Notes: generated by a model not told the origin, from the letters alone. 64,000 nt of DNA from Vibrio quintilis (GCF_024529975.1 NZ_AP024897.1:2046001-2110000); one strand, 5' to 3'. Shown: positions 7,520 to 16,871, counted from the stretch's first letter. A program made the numbers and translations.

Positions 7520-9571
7520 ATGATTACTATTCAGATGTTAAAATTTTTTAGTTTTTTTTCTTCTTCTTCGCTGATAAGGATTATCAGTTCTTGTTTCATT
7601 ATTTTCATTTTGTTCATTGCTGTGTTGTCCTGGCAGGGATTGAGAGGACTCCATACGGTTGCTGAACAATTTGAACACCTTTCTGAACGATCACTGCCAC
7701 TGGCAATCACCAATGCAGAGTTAGTTCAGTCTATTCTTGAAAGTACCAAGTTATTGAGCACCGGTGTCAGGGTTGAAGATCTCCCTGAACTTAAGAACCT
7801 GATGTCTGATGTTGGAATAAAGACAAATCAGACTCACGTTGAACTGGAAAACCTCAGAAAATTTGCAGATCCACAAAATGGTATCCCGGCTTTGACCGGT
7901 GAGCATATCTCCAGACTTTCTGATGAACTGGATAAGCTGAAACACTTAAGCCAGTCAATTATGTCTCTTCAGCATCAGCGTTTAGCTGAAAGAGCCGCTT
8001 TAGACGAAGTGGCTGACAGTTTCCGTTATGGTGTGAGTTCTCTTGGGCCGGAAATGAGCCGGATAGCAAACATGTTTGCATTTGAAAATCCGGAAGCAAT
8101 GGATGCAGCCAACCGCTTTATTTCAAATGCTTCAAGAATGGAAAGCCTGTTTCTCATGCTGATGATGGAGAAAAAAGAGAAAAAGGCATACAAGTTATAT
8201 AAAGAACTACGGACAAGACAGGCTGGTATTTCCCTGGCCTTTGATGATTTCACCGAGTGGTATCCTGATGTGCTTGAATTTGCCAGCCTGACTGCGCCTT
8301 ATGAAATGGTGCAAAAAGGCTTTGGTAAACAGGGAATTCTGAAAAAACTTCTGGCAGAACTTGAATTAGTGAATAAGCAAAAGTCTGAGTTGAATCAGGC
8401 ACTTTCACTGGCGACCCTTGTTATCGAACAGTTGGATAGCATCTCAGAATCAGCCGGAAAACAGATTGAGCAAAAGAAAGATCTGGTATCCCGTACGATT
8501 GATCTGACGACACATTCTCAGTTGGTGTTTGCTGTGGTGATCATGGCCATCATGATGATTGTCTGGCTGACTTTGCGCCGCTGGATCTGTGCTGCACTTG
8601 AACATATTATCGAAAGGCTTCATGCCCTCGCCGCGAAAGATTTTTCCGGTAGTCTGGTGGAATCCGGGCCCTCAGAATTACGTGTTGTTGCAAAGTCGCT
8701 CAACGAAGTCGTTGATTCTATTCGGGCGTCTTTAAATCAGGTGACTGAGACTTCCTCTGCTCTGTATCAGTCATCAGAAAGCAGCCATCAGGCATCCGAG
8801 AGCAGCCACAAGCGGTTAGAGCATCAAAATCAGGCTCTGACTTCGATGAGCAGTACCATGACTGAGATTGAAGCTTCGATCAGGGAAATTGCGGCGATTA
8901 CTCAGGAAACGCATAAAGAAAGTCAGACTTCCGTCACTCATGCACTGGCTGGTGTTGATGTTCTGAATCAGAGCCAGGAGACACTGAAGCTGCTTAATTC
9001 GACTCTGGATACTAACGACAGTGCGATGAATGAACTGGTTGAACGGGTAGAGCAGATTCACAGTATGGTTGATTTAATCAGCGGTATTGCCGAGAGTACA
9101 AATCTTCTGGCTTTAAATGCAGCAATTGAAGCTGCGCGGGCAGGAGAAGCAGGTCGGGGATTTGCGGTTGTGGCTGACGAAGTACGAAACCTGGCAAGCG
9201 GTACATCGCAGCAGACAGAAAATATTCGCGGACAGATGAATGAGCTGGTTGACTCTGTCACACGTTCACGCACGGCAGTACAAAACTCCAGAACCCAAAT
9301 GACTTCCGTCTTAAAATCGGGTGAGGAAGTTAAACATACATTCACTGATATCGAGAAGATCGTCAAAGGCATCAGTGACAGAGTTGAACAAATTTCTGTC
9401 GCCGCAGAGCAACAGGAAGAAGCCACAACAGATGTAAATCGCTCAATTAACCTGATTTCCGAACAAAGTTCTGAAACTGCACAGAGTTTACATGAAGTGG
9501 TTGATAGTGCAGGACAAGTTTCAGATATTGCAAACCGGCAGCAGGAGATGCTGACACTTTATAAGCTATGA
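7520..9571 (+). CDS. Methyl-accepting chemotaxis protein
   Basis: A 683-residue transmembrane chemoreceptor. Membrane helix 1 spans about residues 18-40; a helical periplasmic sensor domain of roughly 290 residues follows, then membrane helix 2 (about 334-352), a HAMP linker (about 353-405) and the cytoplasmic coiled-coil signalling domain. The kinase-contacting hairpin tip is unmistakable (about residues 520-555: S-T-N-L-L-A-L-N-A-A-I-E-A-A-R-A-G-E-A-G-R-G-F-A-V-V). The sensor region is helical with long heptad-like stretches, so it is probably a helical-bundle sensor rather than Cache; the ligand is unknown. There is no C-terminal CheR/CheB-tethering pentapeptide; the protein ends M-L-T-L-Y-K-L. 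No clear ribosome site precedes the ATG; an in-frame ATG lies five codons later. Single-gene unit. Confidence 0.92.
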   Translation: MITIQMLKFFSFFSSSSLIRIISSCFIIFILFIAVLSWQGLRGLHTVAEQFEHLSERSLPLAITNAELVQSILESTKLLSTGVRVEDLPELKNLMSDVGIKTNQTHVELENLRKFADPQNGIPALTGEHISRLSDELDKLKHLSQSIMSLQHQRLAERAALDEVADSFRYGVSSLGPEMSRIANMFAFENPEAMDAANRFISNASRMESLFLMLMMEKKEKKAYKLYKELRTRQAGISLAFDDFTEWYPDVLEFASLTAPYEMVQKGFGKQGILKKLLAELELVNKQKSELNQALSLATLVIEQLDSISESAGKQIEQKKDLVSRTIDLTTHSQLVFAVVIMAIMMIVWLTLRRWICAALEHIIERLHALAAKDFSGSLVESGPSELRVVAKSLNEVVDSIRASLNQVTETSSALYQSSESSHQASESSHKRLEHQNQALTSMSSTMTEIEASIREIAAITQETHKESQTSVTHALAGVDVLNQSQETLKLLNSTLDTNDSAMNELVERVEQIHSMVDLISGIAESTNLLALNAAIEAARAGEAGRGFAVVADEVRNLASGTSQQTENIRGQMNELVDSVTRSRTAVQNSRTQMTSVLKSGEEVKHTFTDIEKIVKGISDRVEQISVAAEQQEEATTDVNRSINLISEQSSETAQSLHEVVDSAGQVSDIANRQQEMLTLYKL

Positions 9572-9694
9572 TATGAAAATAAATTCTGACTATGGTCACG
9601 AATAATGAGTGAACTCATATGGATAGGTCTCCGGGGCTTGTATGATAACCCCACTTATTTTTCATCGTGGAATTAGTTTCAGGAGGCTTTTCCA

Positions 9695-10612
9695 ATGTAC
9701 TATGGGTTTGATATCGGTGGGACTAAAATAGAGTTCGGTGCCTTTACCCCTTCACTTGACCGGGTTGCGACAGAGCGTGTTCCCACTCCTGGAAACGATT
9801 ATGATTTATTAGTTGATGCGATTGTTGAACTGGTCAATAAATATGATCAGAAATTTGACTGTCAGGGCATGGTAGGCTTAGGTCTGCCTGGTATGGAAAA
9901 TGCCGATGATAATTCAGTACTGACAGTCAATATCCCCTGTGCTAATGGACGCTTTCTGCGTCAGGATGTCGAGGCGAAGTTAAATCGTCCGGTGAAATTA
10001 GACAATGATGCAAACTGTTTTGCTTTATCTGAGGCCTGGGATGAAAGCCTTCAGGATCAACCATCAGTGATGGGACTGATTCTCGGCACCGGATTCGGTG
10101 GCGGACTGATTTATAACGGCAAAGTCTTTTCCGGAAGAAATCATGTGGCCGGAGAAGTCGGTCATATGCGGGTACCCATTGATGCATGGCTGTTACTTGG
10201 TGATAATCCGCCACTGTTTCAATGTGGGTGCGGAAAACAGGGCTGTCTTGATAACTATCTGTCAGGGCGGGGGTTTGAACTGCTTTATGAACACCGTTAT
10301 GGCAATCGTAAAAAAGCGGTTGATATTATACAGTCATATCAGGCTGGCGATTCAGATGCATCTGAATTTGTCGATTTATTTATGGAATTCCTTGCCGTCT
10401 GTTTCGGCAATTTATTCACGGCGCATGATCCTCATGTTGTTGTATTAGGCGGCGGACTTTCCAATTTCGATCTGATATATGATGAAGTCCCCAAACGTAT
10501 TTCCAGATACCTGCTTCCGGTGGCGAAATGTCCGGAGATTATCAAAGCCAAATACGGAGATGCCGGCGGTGTGCGGGGGGCTGCGTTCCTGAACCTGCCG
10601 GCAAAAAACTGA
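9695..10612 (+). CDS. nagK: N-acetyl-D-glucosamine kinase NagK
   Basis: A 305-residue ROK-family sugar kinase that phosphorylates N-acetylglucosamine released during chitin or murein recycling to GlcNAc-6-phosphate. Seen: the ATP-phosphate loop D-I-G-G-T-K-I (residues 6-12), the catalytic L-D-N-D-A-N-C-F (about 102-109), the G-T-G-F-G-G-G loop, E-V-G-H-M-R, and the zinc-binding [17 protein letters not shown] of ROK kinases. Length and the M-Y-Y-G-F-D start match E. coli NagK closely. A strong AGGAGG site precedes the ATG. It faces mobB convergently across a hairpin. Confidence 0.95.
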   Translation: MYYGFDIGGTKIEFGAFTPSLDRVATERVPTPGNDYDLLVDAIVELVNKYDQKFDCQGMVGLGLPGMENADDNSVLTVNIPCANGRFLRQDVEAKLNRPVKLDNDANCFALSEAWDESLQDQPSVMGLILGTGFGGGLIYNGKVFSGRNHVAGEVGHMRVPIDAWLLLGDNPPLFQCGCGKQGCLDNYLSGRGFELLYEHRYGNRKKAVDIIQSYQAGDSDASEFVDLFMEFLAVCFGNLFTAHDPHVVVLGGGLSNFDLIYDEVPKRISRYLLPVAKCPEIIKAKYGDAGGVRGAAFLNLPAKN

Positions 10613-10643
10613 CCATGACCCTTCTGATGAATTAACAAGTGAC

Positions 10644-10680
10644 ATCTGCATTTTTCTTTTGTTAACCGGAAAATGCAGAT
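10644..10680. terminator. Hairpin between convergent nagK and mobB
   Basis: A 10-bp perfect inverted repeat (ATCTGCATTT at 10644-10653; AAATGCAGAT at 10671-10680) with a T-rich loop sits between the 3' ends of nagK and mobB. The short T run downstream is modest, so terminator strength is uncertain. Confidence 0.5.
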
Positions 10681-10714
10681 TTCCTGATGCCCTTTCCCGG
10701 ACAATATCACACAG

Positions 10715-11272
10715 TTATGACGCATTACCTGAAATGGTATCTGGTGTAAAGCTGTTGATGTAGTTTTCAACAAACTCAGCGATTTCATTAAGATTATTCA
10801 GGTTAAGTACCGGTATGTTTGCATCGATATGAGGCGAATCACAGGCGACTGCAATAATTTCCGGATCCTGAGGATACAACCAGGGTTTCTTTGTCTGTTC
10901 CCGGTGCAGCTCAATTTTTGGCAAGTGCTGTTCTTTGCATCCTTCAACCAGAATGGCATCCAGTGCATCGCTGTCAAACTGATGTAACCGCCGGTAAAAA
11001 TCAGTATCCCCCTCTGATATTTCAGTGGTCAGAATGCATCTTTCCGGTGTCGATAATAATGTTTGTATCGCGCCGGCAGCCCTTAATCTGAAACTGTCTT
11101 TTCCTGGTTTATCCAGTTCAACGACATGGTGAGAATGTTTATATATACCAATCCGGTAGCCTTGATGAGTTAACCGGGGAATTAACTGCTCCAGCAGCGT
11201 TGTTTTTCCTGTACCGGAAAATGCGGCAAAGCCAAGAACCGGAATATCAGGAAGGCGGGAATGTATCGACAT
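10715..11272 (-). CDS. mobB: Molybdopterin-guanine dinucleotide biosynthesis adaptor MobB
   Basis: A 185-residue P-loop GTP-binding protein that assists MobA in attaching GMP to molybdopterin. The Walker A motif is F-S-G-T-G-K-T-T-L (about residues 18-26), followed by the MobB signature Y-K-H-S-H-H (about 44-49), G-K-D-S-F-R-L-R-A-A-G-A and L-V-E-G-C-K (about 108-113). It lies two bases downstream of mobA on the same strand, forming a mobAB unit. The C-terminal tail (F-V-E-N-Y-I...) is slightly longer than in E. coli MobB. Confidence 0.92.
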   Translation of the reverse strand: MSIHSRLPDIPVLGFAAFSGTGKTTLLEQLIPRLTHQGYRIGIYKHSHHVVELDKPGKDSFRLRAAGAIQTLLSTPERCILTTEISEGDTDFYRRLHQFDSDALDAILVEGCKEQHLPKIELHREQTKKPWLYPQDPEIIAVACDSPHIDANIPVLNLNNLNEIAEFVENYINSFTPDTISGNAS

Positions 11273-11274
11273 GA

Positions 11275-11856
11275 TTAACCTTCTTTGCTCTGAGTCAGTT
11301 GTTCAGGGGTATTCATATTGGTAAACATGGTACGTATGTCTGAACAGTCAACGTTGGATGCGCCACATTTTTTGTAGAATAAAGCAACTTTACGTTCACC
11401 TTGTCTCAGATATTGCTCCAGTTCCGGTAACACTGAGCGGTGGACTAATGCGTAGACAGGCTGAATTTTCTCACCGTCATGTGCCACAAATACTTTGCCG
11501 GAAGCGTCTGCTGCCTGATTAAACCGTTCTATGATTGTATGGTTCACGAATGGGCCATCACAGGGCAGAATGCCCGTCCACTCTGTTGTCGAACTTAACA
11601 GTGCGGCATGTAATCCGGCTAAAGGACCGGCATACCCGGTAATTTGATCCTGAATGACAGGTGCAAACTGTGCATATTCATCTGTATTTCTGTTGGCGCA
11701 GATTAAAATACGTGATGCTGTGGGAGAAATCGCATCAAGGACGTGGCGGATTAAAGCTTTTCCCTGGTACCGGATTAATCCTTTATCCTGTCCCCCCATA
11801 CGGGACGCCCGGCCACCGGCAAGAATAACCCAGGTTACCTGATTGTTTGTGATCAT
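11275..11856 (-). CDS. mobA: Molybdenum cofactor guanylyltransferase MobA
   Basis: A 193-residue enzyme transferring GMP from GTP to Mo-molybdopterin to make the MGD cofactor of enzymes such as nitrate, DMSO and TMAO reductases. The nucleotide-binding N-terminus has L-A-G-G-R-A-S-R-M-G-G-Q-D-K-G-L (about residues 12-27), followed by G-P-L-A-G-L-H-A-A-L and the metal-binding L-P-C-D-G-P-F. All fit the family and length. It is the first gene of a mobA-mobB pair. A GAAACTCACTTG stretch precedes the start; no riboswitch-like fold was convincing. Confidence 0.93.
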   Translation of the reverse strand: MITNNQVTWVILAGGRASRMGGQDKGLIRYQGKALIRHVLDAISPTASRILICANRNTDEYAQFAPVIQDQITGYAGPLAGLHAALLSSTTEWTGILPCDGPFVNHTIIERFNQAADASGKVFVAHDGEKIQPVYALVHRSVLPELEQYLRQGERKVALFYKKCGASNVDCSDIRTMFTNMNTPEQLTQSKEG

Positions 11857-11882
11857 GAGAAACTCACTTGAATATACTGAAG

Positions 11883-11925
11883 GGATACACCTAAAGCGCT
11901 GAAAATATGCGCCTTCGGGTATACC
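11883..11925. repeat. Possible degenerate TATACCC-type palindrome upstream of mobA
   Basis: Read on the minus strand the segment begins GGTATACCC-GAAG and ends GTGTATCC with GCGC/GCGC complementarity in the middle, similar in plan to the dispersed TATACCCAA hairpins of this window but with an imperfect outer stem. It lies in the 257-base mobA/response-regulator divergent gap, 27 bases from mobA. Confidence 0.3.
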
Positions 11926-12113
11926 GGCTTAGTTGAGATTCATCAAGTTTATATGAAAATCAGGTGAAACAGAAAGGGGAGAGTTTATCATCCGGAGAAA
12001 TCTTCTTATCACTTGGGTACGGGCATAATTACGGGTAAGATAATCAGCTACCACTTCATCATAATGGCTTATATACGATTGGATCATCCGAAGCTGAATT
12101 TTGATGATTTTTT

Positions 12114-13547
12114 ATGCCAAAATCAACAGAACCGAATATGCTTAACAGATTCAGACATTCCTTTGAACAATGCCAGGTTCTTTCTGTTTTGATAATAGAA
12201 AGTGATATTGAAACCAGAATTGCATTACAGCAGATTTTTTCTTCCTGGTTCAGTAAGGTCAGCTATGCCCGTAATATTGATGAGGCAGGGCAGCTTTGCC
12301 TGAAAACTCACTATGATTTGGTGATTTTTGATCTTTTCACCCATCACGACCTGAAGTTTCAAGCCATGATGAATACTGAATTTGCCGGGTCAGAACTAAT
12401 CATATGCGGTACTCAACCGGGTATCAGTACACTAGCATTAGAGTTCGACGCCATTATTTACCAGCCGCTTGACACTGAGCAAATCAGGAAAGTGGTTGGA
12501 AGGTGCCTTGAACGTAAAATCGAAAGCAGAAACAATCTCGTACTTCAGCAGGATGCCCAAAAACATATTCTGGCATCAACATTAATCGGTAATTCAGAGA
12601 AAACCAGATATTTAAGACAGTTGATCAGGCAATACGCCTCGTCAAAAGCGGCTGTACTTATTGAAGGTGAATTAAGAGCCGGTAAAGAATTAACTGCCCG
12701 TGCGATTCATGCAGCCGGCGGAAGAATCGGACCATTTGTCCCGGTGAATTGCACCGAACTGAAAGATGATGCTTCTGCGCTGGAGAAATTATTTGGCAGC
12801 CAGAATGACAAAACGGGAGGGCGGTTATGGCTGGCGAATAACGGCACTCTGTTTCTCAACTCAGTAGAATGTTTACCGGCCTGCGCTCAATCTGCATTGA
12901 TTCAGTTATTTGAACACCGGACATTCACTATCACCCATACCAGCACCGATGTCCTTGTTGATATCCGCGTCATTGTTGCAACAACCTGTAATCTGCATCA
13001 CGCCGTCATTGAAGGAAAGTTTTCCGCCGAGTTATACGAGCGGTTATCCGTGCTGAAAATTCATGTACCGCCCCTGAGAGAACGCAGTGCAGATTTAAGA
13101 GAGTTATTCCCTTATCTGACCAAAAGGTTATGCAGCGAATTGTCTTTGCCGATACCTGAATGGATTGATGACCACGGTCATTTTGAACTCTGGGATTACA
13201 GCTGGCCGGGTAATGCCAAAGAGCTTAAAAATCTGATTGAACGATGTCTGTTGCTTAATCAGTCACCAGCCGATTATTGGGAAGAAAAAACACAAACAGT
13301 GCCTGGTAAATCAAATGTTGTGGTTTCGGTTTCCCACTCAAATTACATTCCGGAATTATCAGCACCTCCGGTGCATGGATTCAGCGGATATCCCGGCAGC
13401 TGGAGCCTGAAAGAAGTTGAGCAGGCACATATTCAGCAAGTGATCAATTTCCATGATGGCAATAAATCAGCCGCAGCCCGGGAGCTTGGCATATCCAGAA
13501 AGACACTGGACCGGAAACTAAAAGAGTGGCAGTCCGAAGAACATTGA
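12114..13547 (+). CDS. Sigma-54-activator-like response regulator lacking GAFTGA
   Basis: A 477-residue protein with NtrC-family layout: receiver-like domain (about 22-130; I-I-E-S-D acidic pocket and candidate phospho-Asp in V-I-F-D-L), AAA+ domain (about 155-385) and a Fis-type helix-turn-helix (about 440-475; N-K-S-A-A-A-R-E-L-G-I-S-R-K-T-L). The AAA+ core is degenerate: Walker A reads G-E-L-R-A-G-K-E instead of G-E-S-G-T-G-K-E, and the loop that should carry GAFTGA reads G-S-Q-N-D-K-T-G-G. It therefore probably cannot remodel sigma-54 holoenzyme and may act at sigma-70 promoters, as VpsR of V. cholerae does. It is a separate lineage from VpsR by its N-terminus. Neither the ATG at 12114 nor the one at 12138 has a strong ribosome site. 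Divergent from mobA and upstream of the ammonium transporter. Confidence 0.8.
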   Translation: MPKSTEPNMLNRFRHSFEQCQVLSVLIIESDIETRIALQQIFSSWFSKVSYARNIDEAGQLCLKTHYDLVIFDLFTHHDLKFQAMMNTEFAGSELIICGTQPGISTLALEFDAIIYQPLDTEQIRKVVGRCLERKIESRNNLVLQQDAQKHILASTLIGNSEKTRYLRQLIRQYASSKAAVLIEGELRAGKELTARAIHAAGGRIGPFVPVNCTELKDDASALEKLFGSQNDKTGGRLWLANNGTLFLNSVECLPACAQSALIQLFEHRTFTITHTSTDVLVDIRVIVATTCNLHHAVIEGKFSAELYERLSVLKIHVPPLRERSADLRELFPYLTKRLCSELSLPIPEWIDDHGHFELWDYSWPGNAKELKNLIERCLLLNQSPADYWEEKTQTVPGKSNVVVSVSHSNYIPELSAPPVHGFSGYPGSWSLKEVEQAHIQQVINFHDGNKSAAARELGISRKTLDRKLKEWQSEEH

Positions 13548-13573
13548 TGTTCCAATTTGGTGATCAATGTTTG

Positions 13574-13609
13574 TGCGTCATTTTGATGCAATTAGATCAT
13601 TATGGTGCA
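13574..13609 (+). promoter_or_regulatory. Tandem NtrC-like binding sites upstream of amtB
   Basis: Site 1 (13574-13590) reads TGCGTCA-TTT-TGATGCA, a near-perfect version of the NtrC dyad TGCACYA-N3-TGGTGCA. Site 2 (13593-13609) ends in a perfect half-site TGGTGCA. Their centres are 19 bases apart, about two helical turns, and lie roughly 150-170 bases upstream of the predicted sigma-54 start, a normal enhancer distance. Confidence 0.5.
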
Positions 13610-13726
13610 TTCATATCAATAACAAACCTGTCTCATCACGATTAATGATAGAATACTTGTATATAATATTTATATTTATCAGTTGGTTATAATTTATTCT
13701 CTTATTTTCTCTGTTTGTCAATAAAA

Positions 13727-13742
13727 TGGCATATTAGATGCC
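13727..13742 (+). promoter_or_regulatory. Sigma-54 promoter of the ammonium transporter
   Basis: TGGCATATTAGATGCC matches the sigma-54 consensus TGGCAYR-N4-TTGCW at all but two weak positions, with the essential GG and GC exactly 12 bases apart. Transcription would begin near 13753, giving an 80-base leader. A sigma-54/NtrC-controlled promoter is what is expected for an amt gene. Confidence 0.6.
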
Positions 13743-13832
13743 TGCTTTGCCCATATAAAAACAAATCCCCATTTTGGGGAGTTTATATTTATTGAGCACA
13801 GAATTAGTGCGCACATCAGGGAGAGAACGAGA

Positions 13833-15053
13833 ATGACTGAAAATTTGACTCAGGTACAAGGTGTTGTACAGGCCTTAACTCAGAGTTCAGATACTTTGTT
13901 TCTATTATTGGGTGCTATCATGGTTTTTCTGATGCACGCTGGTTTTGCATTTCTGGAGGTCGGAACTGTCCGGAAAAAAAATCAGGTGAATGCACTGGTA
14001 AAAATTCTGGTTGATTTTGGTGTATCAACGATTGCGTACTTCTTTATTGGTTACTGGCTGGCTTACGGCGCAACTTTTTTTGCAGATGCGGAAACTTTGG
14101 CTGCCGGCAACGGTTATGAGCTGGTTAAGTTTTTCTTCCTGCTTACCTTTGCTGCTGCGATTCCGGCCATTGTTTCTGGCGGTATTGCAGAAAGAGCCCG
14201 GTTCTATCCGGTGTTAATCGCAACTTTCTTTATTGTTGGTCTGATTTATCCTTTCTTTGAAGGGATTATCTGGAACGGTAACTTTCAGGTGCAGCAATGG
14301 TTTGAACACAATCTGGGACATCCATTCCATGACTTCGCCGGTTCTGTTGTGGTTCACGGTGTTGGCGGATGGATAGCGCTGGTCGCGGTCATATTTTTAG
14401 GTATGCGTCACGGCCGGATCCGGGCCGGGAAGCATACTAACTTTGCGCCATCCAATATTCCGTTTCTTGCACTGGGAGCATGGATACTCAGCGTTGGCTG
14501 GTTTGGATTTAATGTCATGTCGGCACAATCGATCAATGGTATCAGCGGCCTTGTTGCAATGAACTCATTGATGGCAATGGTTGGCGGGATTCTTGCGGCA
14601 TTGGTTGCCGGAAAGAACGATCCGGGCTTTATTCATAACGGGCCTTTAGCGGGATTGGTTGCTGTTTGTGCTGGTTCTGATTTAATGCATCCGCTTGGCG
14701 CATTAATGACAGGAATTGTTGCCGGGGTTCTGTTTGTCTGGGCATTTACCTATTTACAAAATAAAACCCGGATTGATGATGTGCTGGGCGTCTGGCCGTT
14801 ACATGGTCTATGCGGAGCCTGGGGCGGCATTGCCGCAGGTATATTTGGCCAGCAAAACCTTGGTGGTCTGGGCGGAGTCAGCCTGCTGACTCAGATACTG
14901 GGAACTTGTCTGGGAATTATCATTGCACTGGTGGGCGCATTTATCGTGTATGGCCTGTTAAATAAACTCACCGGATTACGTCTTTCTCAGGAAGATGAAT
15001 TTAATGGTGCAGACTTAGCCATCCATAAAATCTCATCAACGAACGAAGAATAA
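13833..15053 (+). CDS. amtB: Ammonium transporter (Amt family)
   Basis: A 406-residue inner-membrane ammonium channel/transporter with about 11 membrane helices. Conserved pore features: D-F-A-G-S-V-V-V-H-G-V-G-G-W (first pore His and the structural Asp, about 163-176), F-N-V-M-S-A, G-P-L-A-G-L-V-A-V-C-A-G, and W-P-L-H-G-L-C-G-A-W-G-G with the second pore His (about 327). No N-terminal signal helix is present, so it follows the shorter Amt pattern. No glnK lies next to it. Upstream are a sigma-54 promoter and NtrC-like sites, implying induction under nitrogen limitation. A GAGAGAACGAGA ribosome region precedes the ATG, and a strong terminator follows. Confidence 0.92.
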   Translation: MTENLTQVQGVVQALTQSSDTLFLLLGAIMVFLMHAGFAFLEVGTVRKKNQVNALVKILVDFGVSTIAYFFIGYWLAYGATFFADAETLAAGNGYELVKFFFLLTFAAAIPAIVSGGIAERARFYPVLIATFFIVGLIYPFFEGIIWNGNFQVQQWFEHNLGHPFHDFAGSVVVHGVGGWIALVAVIFLGMRHGRIRAGKHTNFAPSNIPFLALGAWILSVGWFGFNVMSAQSINGISGLVAMNSLMAMVGGILAALVAGKNDPGFIHNGPLAGLVAVCAGSDLMHPLGALMTGIVAGVLFVWAFTYLQNKTRIDDVLGVWPLHGLCGAWGGIAAGIFGQQNLGGLGGVSLLTQILGTCLGIIIALVGAFIVYGLLNKLTGLRLSQEDEFNGADLAIHKISSTNEE

Positions 15054-15080
15054 TTTCACTGTCTTCAGCATTGCCTGAAC

Positions 15081-15120
15081 CAGAGCACTCACCTGAACGG
15101 GTTAGTGCTCTGCTGTTTTT
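15081..15120 (+). terminator. Intrinsic terminator after amtB
   Basis: Perfect 9-bp stem CAGAGCACT/AGTGCTCTG (15081-15089, 15104-15112) with a 14-base loop, followed by CTGTTTTT. Confidence 0.85.
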
Positions 15121-15203
15121 GAGGCCAGATGCATTTCTGTCATCTACCGGATCAAAACAGAATGATGTTAAGATATAAGGAAATGAAACTGTGAGGATAT
15201 GCC

Positions 15204-15926
15204 ATGCTTTATCCATATCGTAATATTGTTGTTTTAACCGGTGCTGGTATCTCTGCAGAGTCTGGTATTCAAACCTTTCGCTCAGAAGACGGACTTTGGG
15301 AAGAGCACCGGATAGAAGATGTCGCGACCCCGGAAGGATTTTACCGGGATCCAGATCTGGTTCAGAATTTTTATAACAAGCGTCGTCAGTCATTGCTTTC
15401 CGATTCAATCCAGCCGAATGCTGCACATATTTCGCTTGGCAGGCTGGAATCTGAGCTGGATGGCAGCGTCACTATCATCACCCAAAATATTGATAACCTG
15501 CATGAAAAAGGCGGAAGTCAAAATATTATTCACATGCATGGTGAGTTATTAAAAGCCCGTTGCAGTGTTTCAGATCAGGTTGTTGAGCAAATGACAGATT
15601 TAAATGTCGGCGACTTGTGTCACTGTTGTCAAATTCCATCGCAGATGCGGCCGCATATTGTTTGGTTCGGGGAAATGCCGCTTCGGATGGGGGAAATATA
15701 TACCGCGATAGAAAAAGCGGATCTGTTTGTTTCGATCGGTACATCTGGTGTGGTTTATCCGGCAGCAGGCTTTGTCCATGATGCAAAATTACATGGTGCA
15801 CATACTATTGAAATCAATCTTGAGCCCAGTGCTGTAGAAAGTGAATTTGCAGAAAAACGTTACGGGAAAGCGAGTATAGAAGTTCCCCGGCTTGTTGATG
15901 AAATTCTCGGGCAATCAGGAAAATAA
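15204..15926 (+). CDS. cobB: NAD-dependent protein deacylase CobB (sirtuin)
   Basis: A 240-residue sirtuin removing acetyl, succinyl and related groups from protein lysines with NAD+ as co-substrate. Motifs in order: [14 protein letters not shown] (about residues 13-26, NAD binding), T-Q-N-I-D-N-L-H (about 93-100), catalytic His in H-M-H-G-E-L (about 111-116), the zinc ligands around A-R-C-S and C-H-C-C, and [10 protein letters not shown] for NAD ribose binding. The Y/R desuccinylase-type residues of class III sirtuins lie in the [14 protein letters not shown] region with nearby R-Y-type context. It has a GAGGA ribosome site. The first zinc Cys pair is degenerate (R-C-S-V-S-D), as in E. coli CobB. 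Confidence 0.93.
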   Translation: MLYPYRNIVVLTGAGISAESGIQTFRSEDGLWEEHRIEDVATPEGFYRDPDLVQNFYNKRRQSLLSDSIQPNAAHISLGRLESELDGSVTIITQNIDNLHEKGGSQNIIHMHGELLKARCSVSDQVVEQMTDLNVGDLCHCCQIPSQMRPHIVWFGEMPLRMGEIYTAIEKADLFVSIGTSGVVYPAAGFVHDAKLHGAHTIEINLEPSAVESEFAEKRYGKASIEVPRLVDEILGQSGK

Positions 15927-16021
15927 CAGGCCATAATTTGAGTAAGATGTGGGCCTGGACTTTAGATGAGAAGATTTCAGTGGCAGAAGTACTGACGATT
16001 TTTACTTGAGATGAATTCCAG

Positions 16022-16027
16022 TATAAT
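16022..16027 (+). promoter_or_regulatory. Possible -10 element before the membrane-protein/Bax operon
   Basis: TATAAT occurs 53 bases before the ATG at 16080. No good -35 hexamer is visible at 17 bases, so this rests on the -10 alone. Confidence 0.3.
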
Positions 16028-16079
16028 GGCCGCTTTGTTGTATGAGCGGTGACTCGATAAAAAGCCGTCAAGAGGAAGT

Positions 16080-16871
16080 ATGAGTCAGAAATTTGAAAAA
16101 GAATTTAACTTAGGTGGAAATATTGAGCGGGCACTGAAAGGTGATTATTCACTGAAAATCGGTGAAATTTTCAGAGAGGCTTTGACTTGTACCGTCAAAC
16201 ATTTTTGGTCTTTTACCCCGTCAATCTTTATTTTACTTTCTGTACAATTAATCGTTTTTTACATCGTTTTAAAGTTACAGATTCCTGATTTATCGTCAAT
16301 ATTAACTGGTGTTGAAACCCCGGAAAAGCTGGATCCCCGGTTATTTCAGGCTATTTTTGTGGCGACATTTACTTTTGAAGTGGTTAGTGCGCCTGTTTAT
16401 GCCGGTACCTGTTTAATGGCGATGAGTCATGCTGCAGGATTGAGAACACATACAGGACACATCGCGAAAGGGTTGCAGTATACGGTTTCAGTCATTCTGA
16501 CTACTTTGATCAGTTTAATACTTCAGGGAATTGCCGGTAGTTTGTTCTGGATTTTGTCGGCCTATCTGTCGGTTGCATTCAGTCATGCGATTCTGTTGAT
16601 TTGTGAAAAAAGGCTGAGTATATTTCAGGCGTTGAGTGTTTCTGTCAGAGCTACTAATAAGAAAATCCTGCCACTTTGTGCCATTTATTTTGTGTTGACC
16701 CTCTTTATGACGGCTTCATTCTTATTTTACGGAATCAGTCTGATTTTTGTGATGCCTTTCTTTTTACATGTTAAGGGAATCCTCTACCGGAATATGTTCG
16801 GTATCAAACTGACTATTGTTACTAATTCACAAGATAACAACGACAATAACCATAAGGTGTTTGATGCATAG
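16080..16871 (+). CDS. Polytopic membrane protein of unknown function
   Basis: A 263-residue integral membrane protein with a 45-residue cytoplasmic N-terminus and about six hydrophobic segments (roughly 46-66, 95-118, 133-155, 158-178, 197-222 and 222-240). No transporter or enzyme signature is evident. AGAGGA lies very close to the ATG. It overlaps the downstream glucosaminidase gene by eight bases, so the two are co-translated; a role in the cell envelope is only suggested by that pairing. Confidence 0.7.
   Translation: MSQKFEKEFNLGGNIERALKGDYSLKIGEIFREALTCTVKHFWSFTPSIFILLSVQLIVFYIVLKLQIPDLSSILTGVETPEKLDPRLFQAIFVATFTFEVVSAPVYAGTCLMAMSHAAGLRTHTGHIAKGLQYTVSVILTTLISLILQGIAGSLFWILSAYLSVAFSHAILLICEKRLSIFQALSVSVRATNKKILPLCAIYFVLTLFMTASFLFYGISLIFVMPFFLHVKGILYRNMFGIKLTIVTNSQDNNDNNHKVFDA

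Noticed and set aside
11857..12000. Possible molybdenum cofactor riboswitch upstream of mobA
   Set aside because: The pairing seen resembles the local TATACCC palindromes rather than the Moco aptamer, and its usual position is before moaA or moeA-type operons.
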